The notes below the pieces were generated by a model. It had not been told where the DNA came from. It made no database searches and saw nothing but the letters and a program-made list of their open reading frames with translations. From contig VDFB02193867.1 of assembly GCA_007258455.2 (NCBI GenBank), forward strand, positions 567,554,223 to 567,618,222: a stretch of DNA of 64,000 nt, in the 5' to 3' direction. The DNA is from Sequoia sempervirens. Its lineage: Eukaryota; Streptophyta; Pinopsida; Cupressales; Cupressaceae. Below, piece after piece: positions 22,312-33,565 of this stretch (positions are counted from its first letter, which is position 1; every line of letters starts with the position of its first letter). Position numbers and translations under genes: made by a program.

Positions 22312-23190
22312 GAAAGTTGCAAAGTGGTGCAACTTTCATTTTGCAACTCATGTGACCAAATGTTCTATTCCAACATGTTTGAATAGGTATGTTTATGCTA
22401 GGCATGGTCCTATTTTTTATCCAAACACATATAATTTCTCTGAACTACGTTCAACCGGATCGATCCCTTGAGTCCAAAGTGCAAAATGGCTACAAACTTC
22501 AGCATGTTGTTACTCAGATACTGTGATGCTTAGAAAATTTTTGTTTGATCCTATAGAATTGTGTTGGGAACCTCTACAATAACCTCTCTCAGTTTTTCCT
22601 ATCTCGGAGGAATTTTCCCATGGTGGCGAATTTTCACTTGGGGAAAAAGTTGTCAAATGCAAGTAGTTGAAAGTTGCAAAGTAGTGCAACTTTCGTTCTG
22701 CAACTCGTATGACCAAACAAATTGTTATAATGCATCTAGATGGGTAATTTTACACTAGGAATGGTCTTCTTTCACACCCAAACACGTGGAATCACTTCAA
22801 GCTACATTCAACCAGATTGATCCCTTAAGGGTCCAAAGTGCAAAAGGGAAGCAAACTTTGACGGGCTATTACTCAAAAACTATGATGCTTACGAACTCTC
22901 TATTTGAGCCTATAGGATCATTTTGGGCCCCTCTATAATAACCTCTCTCATTTTTTGGTATCTCAGAGACATTTTCCTATGGTGTCTAGTTTAAACTTGA
23001 TGGAAAAAAGTGTCAAATGCAAGTAGTGTAAAGTTGCAAAGTGGTGCAACTTTCGTTTTGCAATTCGTGTGACCAAACAAACTACTCCAACACATCCCAA
23101 TAGGTACATTTGCACTAGGCATGGTCCTCTTTTGCAAAAAAACATGCGAAATTTCTCTGAGCTATGTTCAATCAGCTTAATCCCTTATGA
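22312..23190. repeat. Tandem repeat of about 360 bp with hairpin head
   Basis: Three head-to-tail units start at 22312, 22669 and 23029 (spacing 357 and 360); the third is truncated. Each begins with the dyad GAAAGTTGCA...TGCAACTTTC around an AAGTGG-type loop, followed by conserved blocks CGTGTGACCAAA, CTAGGCATGGTCCT, GGATCGATCCCTT and CAATAACCTCTCTCA. Units differ at many positions, so the array is old. Confidence 0.85.
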
Positions 23191-25129
23191 TGGCATGCAA
23201 AACAATTGAAAAGAGAAACATACACACGATGGTTGAGAAGTCTGAGTTTTCCACACAAAAAGCATATGATCATTGGTGTAGAGCACCTTGTTCCTCCATT
23301 TGATGAAGTAGTTCTAGTTCAGTGGTTCTAGTCATGATAATGTCAAATAAGGCCATGATAGACATTAGGCCATGATAGGCCATTTTGTAATGTTTCTTTT
23401 AGTTTTGAGTTAGTGTGGGGTCATTTGAGTCAATTATGTAAAAATTGTAGAATTGTCAAAAATGTTGTCAAACAAAAATGTAAAAATTGCTCTCATGTGG
23501 AAGCCCAACCGTCATGGGAAGTTGAAAGGTAGTTTAAGGTGTTGTAAGGAGTTGGTTGAGGTTGAAGGGTTGAACATCTACCAAGGAAAGTCCAAGATTT
23601 TAGTCAACCACACCACCCTATTGAAAATTCAGAATCAGAGTACATGAAATAAAATAGTATGGATTTTTATGTTTTCAAAAGGTTTTCAAGGATAGGGGAG
23701 GTCAAAATTATGTTATGGCACGATGCCCTAGTTGGGAAAAGAGACGTTTGAGGGAGTAAAAGTGGGTAAAGTCAGGGGACAACATAATTTGGTGGTCATT
23801 TAAGTTTATGCAGGTAGAATGAAGAGTGGTGGAAGAGTTTTTGAGGTTGTATGAGGTCTAGATATGGGGTTTTCAATAAACCCTAGTGAAATTTGAGAAA
23901 AGTTAGGGTTTAGAGGATAGTGAGGTTAGAGAGCCAATCACACCCTAAAAATTATGGATTTTGTGGATTTGTAGATTGGTAAATGCTTCCCAATGGTTTT
24001 TTTCAATTCAAAGAGTGGTTCAGAGGGCATTGATTTGTTAAATAGACCTATTTGGGTGTCTAGGACAACGTTGAAGCACTAGGTTGAGGGTTTTGTTTCA
24101 AAAGATTCTCATGGGATTTTGAGCCATGTGAAAGTATGTGTTAAAGGGTGTTTGAAAATAATGAGGGTTGGAGAGATTGTTTAGAAAATTTGAAAGTTAT
24201 GTCAAGAAAGGTAGGTTTGTTGACCTAGAGAGACTAGGTGAAAAACTGAAAACAAGCCAAGATAGTGATTTGGGGGAAGAAAAGTGGTTGGAAGTTCTTT
24301 GTATGGTGAAAGTGGATTGAAGGAATCCCTATCATTGCATCAATCATCCTCAAGTCTAGCAAGTGTAAGTTGTTTTTTAATTATCCTCCTTGCCCTTACA
24401 AAAATATACAACCAATTATAAATGCATACAATGGTGGAACTTCAAAACATTTTATTTTTCCTCAATTAACAACTTTGGTTGTGAAGCATTGTCATTTTCA
24501 TTTGAAATGATTTGCTATGCTTGAAAATTGAAGTCTAAGAGAAACAAGTGATGCTCTCACGTACATTTATTATTTGGTGTGATAAATAAAGTTTCCACCG
24601 TTGAGTCCATTTCTTATTTGTATTATAAATTATAACTTGCTTTCTCCCGAGTCCATTTCCTATACAAGAAATAATATTGCAAAAAGTTGACATATAAATC
24701 TTTCAACATTTTTATATGGTGATGGATCAAGAACATAACAATTCATTCTACACTATGAGGACTATATTGTGAAAATGTTTAAAGACTATTCAAGATAAAT
24801 GTTTGTATGATAATGTGTCAAGAAGTTAACTACATCATCTACTATGAATATTATATTTTGCAAGTGTTGTGAAGATTATGTATCCTTTTCTTAATTGAGT
24901 TGTTCCAATTAAAGGATTAAATATATTAGAATCTTTTTATGAATCATTTCATGGAATACCAATTGAAAATGTGTTTTTTGCATTTAGATAAAGTTATTTA
25001 GCATCAATCAATTAATATTCAAGACAAACCATGAATGACAACAATGATCAATGCTAGGGCTAACCAATTAATAAGTATACATGTGAATAAGTCAATCATG
25101 TACATGTGAATAAGGGAAGCACAAGTACT
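23191..25129. other. Non-coding stretch, retroelement-like
   Basis: AT-rich, G-rich on the plus strand between 23400 and 24350 (tracts such as TTGAGGTTGTATGAGG). It looks like old LTR or untranslated repeat DNA, but no ends can be set. Near 23558-23660 it differs completely from the second copy (see 45152). Confidence 0.5.
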
Positions 25130-25560
25130 CAAAAGCACGCAAGCCTTGAAGTATACACACAAATACATAGTATATGCAAATTAATACAAAGTATATGCAT
25201 GAATACAAGGTATACTCATGAAAATGCATAAGTCGCAAAGTATACATTGGAATACACGTAAGTCACAAAGTATACACATAAGTTGTAGAGCATACACTTG
25301 AATACACATAACTCATATCTATTGAACCATGAATTTATAATGCAAATATGGACACCATCAATAATATAGATTTGTATTAATCAAATATCCATGTAGGAAT
25401 ACATCAATATATGTCAATATAAGTATAAAATATAGGTACAAAATAGCCATATAGGCATACAAGAATGCCATGTAGGCATACAATGTCAAATATATCCAAT
25501 ACAAAATATGTACAAAAATGCCATATACGCATACAACAAAAGGATCTAGAATCAAAAGTC
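25130..25560. repeat. Two short tandem repeat blocks
   Basis: About 25130-25320: degenerate units around AAGTATACACATAAGTCACA. About 25430-25540: units around ATGCCATATAGGCATACAA, each a partial palindrome (GCCATATAGGC). The minus-strand peptide read from the second block is a shadow. Confidence 0.65.
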
Positions 25561-26182
25561 ATCGCTCTCTAGGCTCTCGAAATAAACTATTTCCCTTTGC
25601 CTGTCAATCGGATGGTGATATGTATGTCACTCATTTATGCTGCACTCAAGGAGTGCTCCTACTTCTCCCTCTTATGTTTAGTTCTTGGTGAAGTATTATC
25701 TATTACAATAAGAAGTAAAGACATTAATATATAGAAATTACATTAAAAAATGATATATTTAACAAAATAATCACTTAACGCCATCTGATGATCACTCTCC
25801 ATGAGTGAAATATTTGAATGCCCATGTTGAGGTATGTTGAAGCCCTATATAAACCATCCAAATAGAAATTAAACTACAAATCAATAATGGTTTGATTTTT
25901 CACTAACTAACATCTATAACAACGAATGTAAATTGAAATATAGTAATTTTCCTCATACCTCTCCTATCAGAGACATCGAGAATTCTATAGCAAATGAAAC
26001 ATCGATGTCCATTGCAATATAAACATTCAGAGGTGTCTTCACTTGCAACATCTAAAAATCAAACAATAAATTATTCAATCACAAAAACTACAATAGTGAT
26101 CCATGTCATGACTTATAATGTATGAGATAATGAAAACAAATTTGAGTACTTATTAAACTATATATTTTTGACTATCATGTTT

Positions 26183-27160
26183 AATATTTTCCCTATCCAT
26201 ATCTTGTTTGAAAGCACATGTTTTTAGGCTTTTATCCATAGTAGCAAGCTAGTGAACCATTTGATAAAATTCTTTCATAGACATGTACGATAATTGTGGT
26301 GGCATAGAGAAGGTAGTGAACTATTTGAAAAAATGCTTCAAAGAAATGGGGTCTCGTGGTGATGGAATTCCATTACAAACAAATGCATGTCATGGAATTC
26401 CATCACCATAAGATCACATTTCTTTTAGGCATTTTTTCAAATAGTTCATTTCCTTCTCTATGGTATTATTGCTTAATATTATGCTTTGATAGAAAATTTT
26501 CCAAGAATCCATAGTTTGTTGGAAAGCATCTATTTTAGGGTTTTAGCCATAGAAACAAGGAAGTGAGTAGTTTGATAAAATGATTTGGTACACATTTTAT
26601 GGAAAATGTGGCATCATAGAAAAGGTGGTGAGCTATTTGAAGAAATTCCTCAAAGAAATGTAGTCTCATGGTGATGGAATGACATTCCATCACAATGAGA
26701 CCACATTTCTTTGAGGCATTTTTTCAAACTACTAATTGCTTTGTCTATGTTATTGCTTACAATTACGCTTTGATATATTTTTTCCAAGCATCCATAGTTT
26801 GTTGGAAAGCACATTTTTTAAGCTTTTAGCCATAGCAGTGAGGAAATGAACTATTTGATAGAATGCTTTAGTAGACATGTATGGAAAATGTGGTAGCATA
26901 GAAAAGGTGGCCAGCTGTTTGAAAAAGTGCCTCAAAGAAATTGGGTCTCATGGTGATGGACATCACCATGAGACCGCATTTATTTGAAGCATTTTTTCAA
27001 ACAACTCATTCCCTTGTCTATGCTATTGCTTACTATTACTCTTTCATATATTCCTTCCAAGAATCCATAACATAGACAAGGAAGTGAACTATTTGAAAAG
27101 ATGCCTCAGTAAAAAGTGGTCTCATGGAATGCCATGACAAGAAAATGCAATTGGAAGTTG
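26183..27160. repeat. Array of hairpin repeats inside an intron
   Basis: Three full units and a partial one, about 270-315 bp apart, inside the 1,345-bp intron 26052-27396. Each has arms of about 60 bp that pair: GAACTATTTGAAAAAATGCC...CAAAGAAATG...GTCTCATGGTGATGG against its complement, at 26317-26452, 26608-26748 and 26898-27022. The centre of the third is a perfect dyad with 15-bp arms and a 2-bp loop (26944-26975). Each unit also carries a TCCATAGTTTGTTGGAAAGCA spacer. Confidence 0.85.
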
Positions 27161-28244
27161 CTCCTACTTATTGCTTATGCTATATGAAGTAATCGCATCA
27201 CTACTTATGTTGACTTTCTAAACAACCATATTGTAGTTGAAATTTTGTCATCTATCAACATCAAGTTATTAGTTATGGAATGTGAAATAATGATTTGAGT
27301 TTTAGAGATGTGCAATGCAATGTAATCAACAATATGAATATAAACTAAATAAATCTATTAAGTACAATTCATTAGTTAAACTCTTTATTCTATTACCTGA
27401 GTGTAGGTTTGACTAAATCCACTAGCACTAGGAGGTGTTCCCATGAAACCTCCAATATTAGCCTATTCAACATTGAAAATCACATATTAAAATACCATTC
27501 ATCAAACAATGTTATTCAACATGTAATAAATTTATAATTGTTTACTAGTTACATACCTCAACGATAGGTGCAATGGAGAAATAAGTAGGTGTGGGGTTGG
27601 TGTATCCAATATCAACACTGTGACCCTGCAATTTTATTAAAATCATAAAACTAAATTATTTAATCTTGCATTTTAAAATTGAAATTTAATAAATTAAATT
27701 CAATCAACATGTTAACTTTTACCTGAGTATCAATGCCATAGGCCACATGCAAAATGTCAGCTACCCTGTCCATATCCATAGCTACAGATGGATCCTACAT
27801 AGTAGCCTCCTGAGTGTCAGTGGGGTCATATGAGCAAGTTACCCCGCAAGATTGACATAAATGGGTCAAATCCCACCACTCGAAGAATCCCCTAGATGAT
27901 GCTATAGAATAGGGTCGACATGCTAGATGAAACTCTAGGTCAAAGAGCTAATGGCCAACAAAGTCTCTATGTCAGCACTCTCCTTCACGATGGAAGGGAT
28001 GACGATGTGCTCATGAGGGGGCCTAGCAAAAGGTCATCTCCCTTGCCACATAAGATCCTACTGTGCACTGAGTCTATCTTTAGCCGACCCCCCACCTCTC
28101 CCCTGGAAGTCCCTCATATCAAAATAATTTGGGATTTTGTTCAAGATGAACTCACAATATAGTTTTCTAAGGAAATACTATGAGACTTCACAATTGTTGC
28201 ATGGTGGGTAATCAAAAACCATGTACCACCTATCATAAAAAAAG

Positions 28245-28760
28245 TTCCTAACTGCTGGTGGTGTAATTAATGAACAGGGAAACTTCAAGATTATAGGGGT
28301 ATTTTCATTTGTGTGTAACAATGAATAATGAGCACAAATCACCTTTGTACTCAAATTTTACATCTTTATATGATAATTTATGTATGTGTTAATCCCTAAC
28401 CGGCTGCCTCCTATCTTTCCATCCAATAATTTTTTTTTTTAACTGAATCTACATTTTTAATACTTTCAGTTGAATTTTTCAGTAGTCATTCTTTCTAGTA
28501 TAGCTTTAAACCATTTGACCGCCTTCAACCCTCCTAATTAAATCCTCAATTTGTTTTTATTGTCTCTTAAATTTCACCACACAATTCCTGCTTGGAGTGT
28601 TAGAGGAGTTGAGGGATTGGTGGAGGAGGTTATGTTGTGGTTGGATTAACTGAGAAAGTTTTTTCCTATTTTTGTTGTTGTGCTGCCGAGGATTTTGAGG
28701 AGGGCTCAGTCAGATTTAGCATCTCCTACAACCAAAACAAACATCAAATACAACATAAAA
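28245..28760. other. Indel-rich block relative to second copy
   Basis: Flanks match the second copy almost perfectly, but this segment differs from 50252-50770 by many one- to few-base indels and substitutions, and its reading frames break where the second copy's Pro/Gln-rich exon stays open. It looks like unpolished consensus more than natural divergence. Confidence 0.6.
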
Positions 28761-28880
28761 CTAACAAATTCAAAACAAAAACAAAAACAAAAAAATCCTT
28801 ACCTCTTAGACCTCATCGACGTGGTAGCATCCTGGTGAAGAAACAACAATCGTTGATGAAGAATTTCATAAAATAGCTCC

Positions 28881-29304
28881 TCCTAGAATACGAGCATGGA
28901 ATATTGGGGTTTTGGTCGTGAAACAAAATAGGTCATAATGCGAGTGCATTATAATGTGCTCATGTTATAACACACTCACATTATGGGATCATTGTGGCCA
29001 AGCCTTAGGCTCGACATGCTCGCATTATGATTTTTCAAAAAAAAAAATTCAAAAAGTGGCCACAAATTGGCTACCCATCTTCATGCACCCGCCCAAATGC
29101 ATATAAGGATCTAATCTAACACGACATACAAATATGAACTTGAATAGTATGGAACCTAAAGTAATTATTTAAAAATGAATTAAATAGTTACTTTAGTATT
29201 TGACACACACAAATAACTATTTTTTGAGAATGAAGCAATGGGAGAGCACATAGAATATTTTCTAGGAACTCTAACATCATTGCTTTACCATTCACACTAT
29301 TTAG
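28881..29304. other. Spacer with ATAATGCGAG-type inverted motifs
   Basis: Non-coding. Between 28938 and 29030 the motif CATAATGCGAG / CTCGCATTATG recurs in both orientations (ATAATGCGAGTGCATTATAATG, CACTCACATTATGG, GCTCGCATTATG), able to form a small cruciform. An A-run of about 11 follows at 29038. Confidence 0.5.
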
Positions 29305-30453
29305 GGGGGGTTAGACATAATACCAGTGCAAATGTGGGACATTAATAGGTTCTTTGAGAGGTGTTCCATGCATTTCTATTAATGTATAAGCTCTAGAGCC
29401 ATAATTTTCATTGATTATATAAGGGCCTAACCAATTAGGGTTTAACATTCCTCTTTCTTTCGTATCAACATTGAAATTACACTAATTTTTGGATAACACC
29501 AAATTGCCTTTATTAAAGGAACGAGGGATTACATTTCCATTGTAACTTCATTGCATTCTCTTGGAGTAAGCTTGGAGATGTTCAAGAGCGTTATTGTATT
29601 GTTTATCAAGCATTTCAAGCTAATGCAATTGTTGTTCTTTATAGGTGTTTCCATCAATAATCCCTCGAGGAGCGATTCTCGATGAAGGAATCTCTAACTC
29701 TAAGGGTATTATTGCCTCAGTTCCATAGACAAGATTATAAGGAGTATGTCTATTGGATGATCAAACACTCATATGATAAGCTCATAATGCATATGTTAGT
29801 TGCATGTGCCAATATTTATTACTTTTTCTTACCGTTTTCCTTAAAAATTTCTCAAATGTCGAATTAGTTAACTCTTCTTGACCATTAGATTGTGGATAAT
29901 TTAAGGTGTTGAAAAGCAATGTTGTATGTTGAAAATTTATAAGAACTTCTTCACAACCTTATTCTTAAATGGTGTCCCATTGTCTGAGATTAAGGTGGAA
30001 GGGATACCAAAGCAAGAAATAATGTGTTCCAATATGAAACGACATTTTACATCAACAGTTGTTGATTGGAGAGGAATAACTTCTACCCATTTTGTGAAAT
30101 AATCCATTGCAGAGATTATGAATGTATGTCCAATAGAGAGGGGGTGAATTTTTTCTGATGATCTCAAGGGCCCATACAGAAAAAGGCCACACTAGAACTT
30201 GTGTTTGAAGCTTAGAAGAAAGAGCATGAATCAGTTGACTATGTTCTTGACATTTGTGGCACTTTTTAATGTATGTAAAGCAATCTTGTTCCATGTTTCT
30301 CCAATAGTAGCCTATAAAAATTATCTTTTGTACTAGTGATTGTCCTCCAAGATTTCCTCCACAAGCACATGAGTGAGCTTCTTCTAGTGCTATAGGGATT
30401 TTAGATTTTTTAAGGCACCTAAGAAGGATACCATCAAATGACCTTCGATACAA
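29305..30453 (-). pseudogene. Tat-type integrase, decayed, copy 1
   Basis: Ty3/gypsy integrase of the non-chromovirus type. Zinc finger: the CHKCQEH pair near 30245-30260 after EEAHSCACGGN. Core: MDYFTKWVEVIPL (first Asp), ISDNGTPFKNK (second Asp) and YPQSNGQEELTN (Glu) near 29870. Then the family hallmarks TPYNLVYGTEAIIPLELEIP (about 29680-29745) and a C-terminal INVPHLHWYYV near 29325. It is split over frames with several stops. There is no chromodomain. The first part is open over 133 codons, the core over 76. Confidence 0.85.
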
Positions 30454-30582
30454 GACATCAACAAGAATTATATACTTGGATGCAAGTCTCCAAAGGTTTT
30501 TTCTAGTATTTGTGGTGATATCTTCAGGGTAGGTACTAGTTTTTAGATAATCATTTATTGTCGCATATCATTCTCTATAGTG

Positions 30583-31260
30583 TTATGTGGTGATTGCTAA
30601 TATTTCATTTGTTTTATGCTCGATCGAAGGTTTTGCAATTGTATGAATGGAAAATGTGAAATCTTTTGAAGGGTGATGAGGGGATATTAGAGAAGATGTG
30701 CTTGTGATTGCATCCACATGCCTATTATCTTTCCATGGGATGTTATCAATGGTGAACGAATCAAAATTTTCTAATATTTGACAACTTATCATGCTTTGCT
30801 TGATATGTTCCATTGATTTGTTTTATGATTAGCTACAAATCACCAAATATTTTGATGTCTCATGCTCCTAGAGCTAATGCGGCATGCAAACCTACAATTA
30901 ACACTTCATATTCCACGGTGTTGGTCATGCATAGGAAATTCAATCAATATGATAAGGGAATAGGTTTTCCCTTTAGGTGGAGCGATTATAACTCCCACTG
31001 TGAGTCAAGCTTCTACAATTCTAGATTCATCAAAGTATAAATCTCGTGTGTCTTCATTTTTGAATAGTTAATATAGTCTCATCAGGAATGTTTCCATTAG
31101 GTAATGCGGGGAGGAGGCTCAGCTAATTGACTAATCAATGCTTGGCCTTTGATTCATTTTTTTGTGAAACAAACTTAAGGTCAAACTCACCAACAACATG
31201 ACCCATTTAGCTAAGCATCCTAATAAATTTGTTTTATTGAAAGATGTTTGAGAGATTCAA
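30583..31260 (-). pseudogene. Tat-type RNase H pair, copy 1
   Basis: Remnants of the native RNase H end (LKFVSQKNESKAK near 31150) and of the additional RNase H that Tat-lineage elements carry; its end reads ENFDSFTIDNIPWKDNRHVDA before 30720. The start of the second domain is only readable in the other copy (WELYFDGSK at about 53015-53050). Here many small differences break the frames between 30970 and 31280. Confidence 0.7.
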
Positions 31261-31288
31261 ATTTCATTATCACCTATATTTCGACATT

Positions 31289-31711
31289 CAATAAGTAATG
31301 TCGCAACTTACTCGTAGCGAATACAAGAGCTAAACACTATTTCTCTATTGTTGTGTACTTTTTCTCATAATCTATTAAAGTTTGGCTAATGTAATACATA
31401 GGATGTTCTTTACTATTTTCATCTTGTTGAGCCAAAAATGTTGTAAGAGCATGGGCTGATGCTACTGTGTAAAGGATGAATGGTTTGTTTTGCATGGTGA
31501 CAATAAGTAATTTCAACTTACTGGTAACAAATACAAGAGATAAACACTATTTCTCTATTTTTGTGTATTGCTTCTCATAATCTATTAAAGTTTAGCTGAT
31601 GTAGTAGACATAATGTTCCATACCATTTTCATCTTGTTGAGCCAGCAATGTTGCAACAACATGGGCTAAGGTTTCTATGTAAAGGATGAATGGTTTGTTT
31701 TGCATGGTGGG
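31289..31711. repeat. Tandem duplication of ~210 bp, only in copy 1
   Basis: The unit from CAATAAGTAATGTCGCAACTTACT to TTGTTTTGCATGGTG occurs twice (starting 31289 and 31501). The corresponding place in the second copy (about 53313-53523) has one unit. The two units differ by several percent, so this is not a trivial read stutter. Confidence 0.7.
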
Positions 31712-31929
31712 TTGTAAAACAGGTGGAGTTGTAAGGTAGTCCTTCAAACTCTCAAAACCCTATTTACAATCCTCATTCTAATTAAAGTGGACATCCTTCT
31801 TGAGGATATTTGTAAACGGTAGTGTTCGATCGACTAAGGATGCAACAAAATGATGAGTGACCTAAATTCTTCCTTGTAACGTTCACAATTGAGATATGTT
31901 TCTAGGCGGTGGCATATTAACAATAACAT

Positions 31930-32700
31930 CTTTTTTATTCATTTCTACATCAATGCCTCTATGAGATACAATAAACCCTAGGATTTTTCCACTATCTACA
32001 CCAAAGACACATTTTTTTGGATTCAATCTCATGTATTTTTGCATTATCTCAAAGATTTTCTAGAGGACCTTCACATTGTCTTGTCTTGTTAAGGATTTGG
32101 ATAGAATATCATCAACATAGTCTTCTAAGATTTTATGTATGCAATCATGAAATATCAATGTCATTGCTTGTTGATATGTTGCGCCCACATTCTTCAATTT
32201 AAAGGGCGTCATTACCCAAAAAAACGTTCCCCAAATAGTTGTAAATGTTGTTTTGTACTAATATTGAGGGTTGATAAAGATTTGATTGTATCCAAAAAAT
32301 CCATCCATGAATGACAACAAAGCATGTCCTGCAGTCGAGTCTACTATCATGTCAATATTAGGAAGGGGAAAGTCATCTTTTAAAGATGCTTTATTCAGAT
32401 CACGAAAATCCATACACATCCTAATACAATTGTCGAGTTTTGTGATTGTAACAATGTTTGAGATCCAAGGAGAATAATCTATAGGTTTTATGAAACTAGC
32501 TTCCAAAAGTTTTTCAATTTCTCCCTTAACTAGCAAGGCTATATAAGGATTCATTTTTTGTATCTTTTGTCTGACAGGCTTAGCATTTTCAACGAGGACT
32601 ATGTTGTGTGTTACAATTTTAGGATCAATGCTAGGCATATCTAAATAAGTCCAAGTGAATAGTTTGAGGAAGTCATGAAGCAAGGTTGTAGTATCCTCTT
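31930..32700 (-). pseudogene. Tat-type reverse transcriptase, copy 1
   Basis: Motifs in order: EIEKLLEASFIKPIDYSPW, RMCMDFRDLNKASLKDDFPL, LLSFMDGFFGYNQI (catalytic Asp) and, after a stop at 32255-32257, IWGTFFWVMTPFKL and the YVDD box at 32108-32119. The family's MPFGL is TPFKL here, so this copy is more decayed than 53704-54639. Upstream of the RT the frame (to 33022) holds the protease-RT linker. Confidence 0.85.
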
Positions 32701-33106
32701 GTTCTTCCTCATCAAGGAACTTCCCTATCTTGATCACTTTCTCATTATCATTGATGTGCATCGTTACATCCACTATATCTCCTAAAGGGAGTGCACTTGG
32801 TTTTGGAAATTCATGATTATATTCTTTGTTACACATATTTGTCTCATTACTTCTCTCATCTGCATTTTTTTGTTTGGTGCTTATCATAACACATGTAACC
32901 TTTCTCTTTTCACGAGTAGATGGTTTATCATAGACTCCTAGCATTTGTTTTAAGGCTTCATCATCTTCAACGTATTCCCATGATGGTTTAGAATCTATAT
33001 CAAGCAATTTAGGATGTTTCAAGGTGAGATTGATTTTTGGTTTGCATGTGATGGTGTTGATGTTTAATGAAGGTCATTTGCTTTCTTGTGTTATTTTAGA
33101 AGGACA

Positions 33107-33226
33107 ATATCCCAAACCATTTTTTGTTTCTTGCATGTTAGGTTCCATAGGGACATGAATGCCTTGTTCTTTCTTTCCACATCCTTTTCCATTATAACCC
33201 AACTGCTTCACAAGCTCATAGCCTCT
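33107..33226 (-). pseudogene. G-patch domain of Tat polyprotein, copy 1
   Basis: GYELVKQLGYNGKGCGKKEQ, followed by a GI and, 16 residues later, GLGY. This is the Gly-rich pattern of a G-patch, a short RNA-binding module that can also contact helicases. It sits between protease and RT, as in some plant Ty3/gypsy polyproteins and, by parallel, after the protease of betaretroviruses. Copy 2 has lost the final GLGY (DLRY). Confidence 0.75.
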
Positions 33227-33565
33227 CCCATAAAGTCTTTCCATTTCTTTCGGGTTTGGTGGTTGTTGATAATCCATCTCATCAAAGTTTGTTGTATAGC
33301 TTGTGTCTTCTTCAAGAGTGGATGAGGTAGATGGTTGTGAGGTTTCTTATAAATTTTGTGTCAACATAACCATTAGTTATTTTTTCTTGTCATCCTCCTT
33401 TCTTGTGATTATATATTCTCCCATGAATGAAGGCATGAATTCCAAGGATCCCCAATAATCATCTAATAATTTTGACACTAGTTCTTTCTCTTGTTCCTCC
33501 TTTTTCATAGGTTCTACTTTTGATGTCAGAATTAATGTGTTTAGAGGACTTGTTCCTTTTTCAAC

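Larger units (their letters stand above)
25659..28880 (-). pseudogene. Multi-exon gene relict, unrecognised, copy 1
   Basis: A spliced gene on the minus strand. Exons I can define from canonical GT/AG edges: 27557-27625 (23 codons, GHSVDIGYTNPTPTYFSIAP...), 27397-27462 (22 codons, ANIGGFMGTPPSASGFSQTY...), 25959-26051 (31 codons), 25775-25844 and 25659-25699, ending in SPRTKHKREK-stop, a basic tail. Upstream is a large exon ending at 27723 (MDMDRVADILHVAYGIDTQ). The first three junctions are all phase 0 and the last is phase-consistent. The large exon starts near 28730 with a Pro/Gln-rich region and has many nonsense codons. A possible 5' exon ends at a GTAAGG donor near 28799. I do not recognise the protein; a transposon-borne gene is plausible. 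Copy 1 is poorly readable at 28245-28760. Confidence 0.55.

Noticed and set aside
26183..27160. CRISPR-like array
   Set aside because: Repeats are long foldbacks with diverged units and no constant short repeat or uniform unique spacers; the context is a plant intron.
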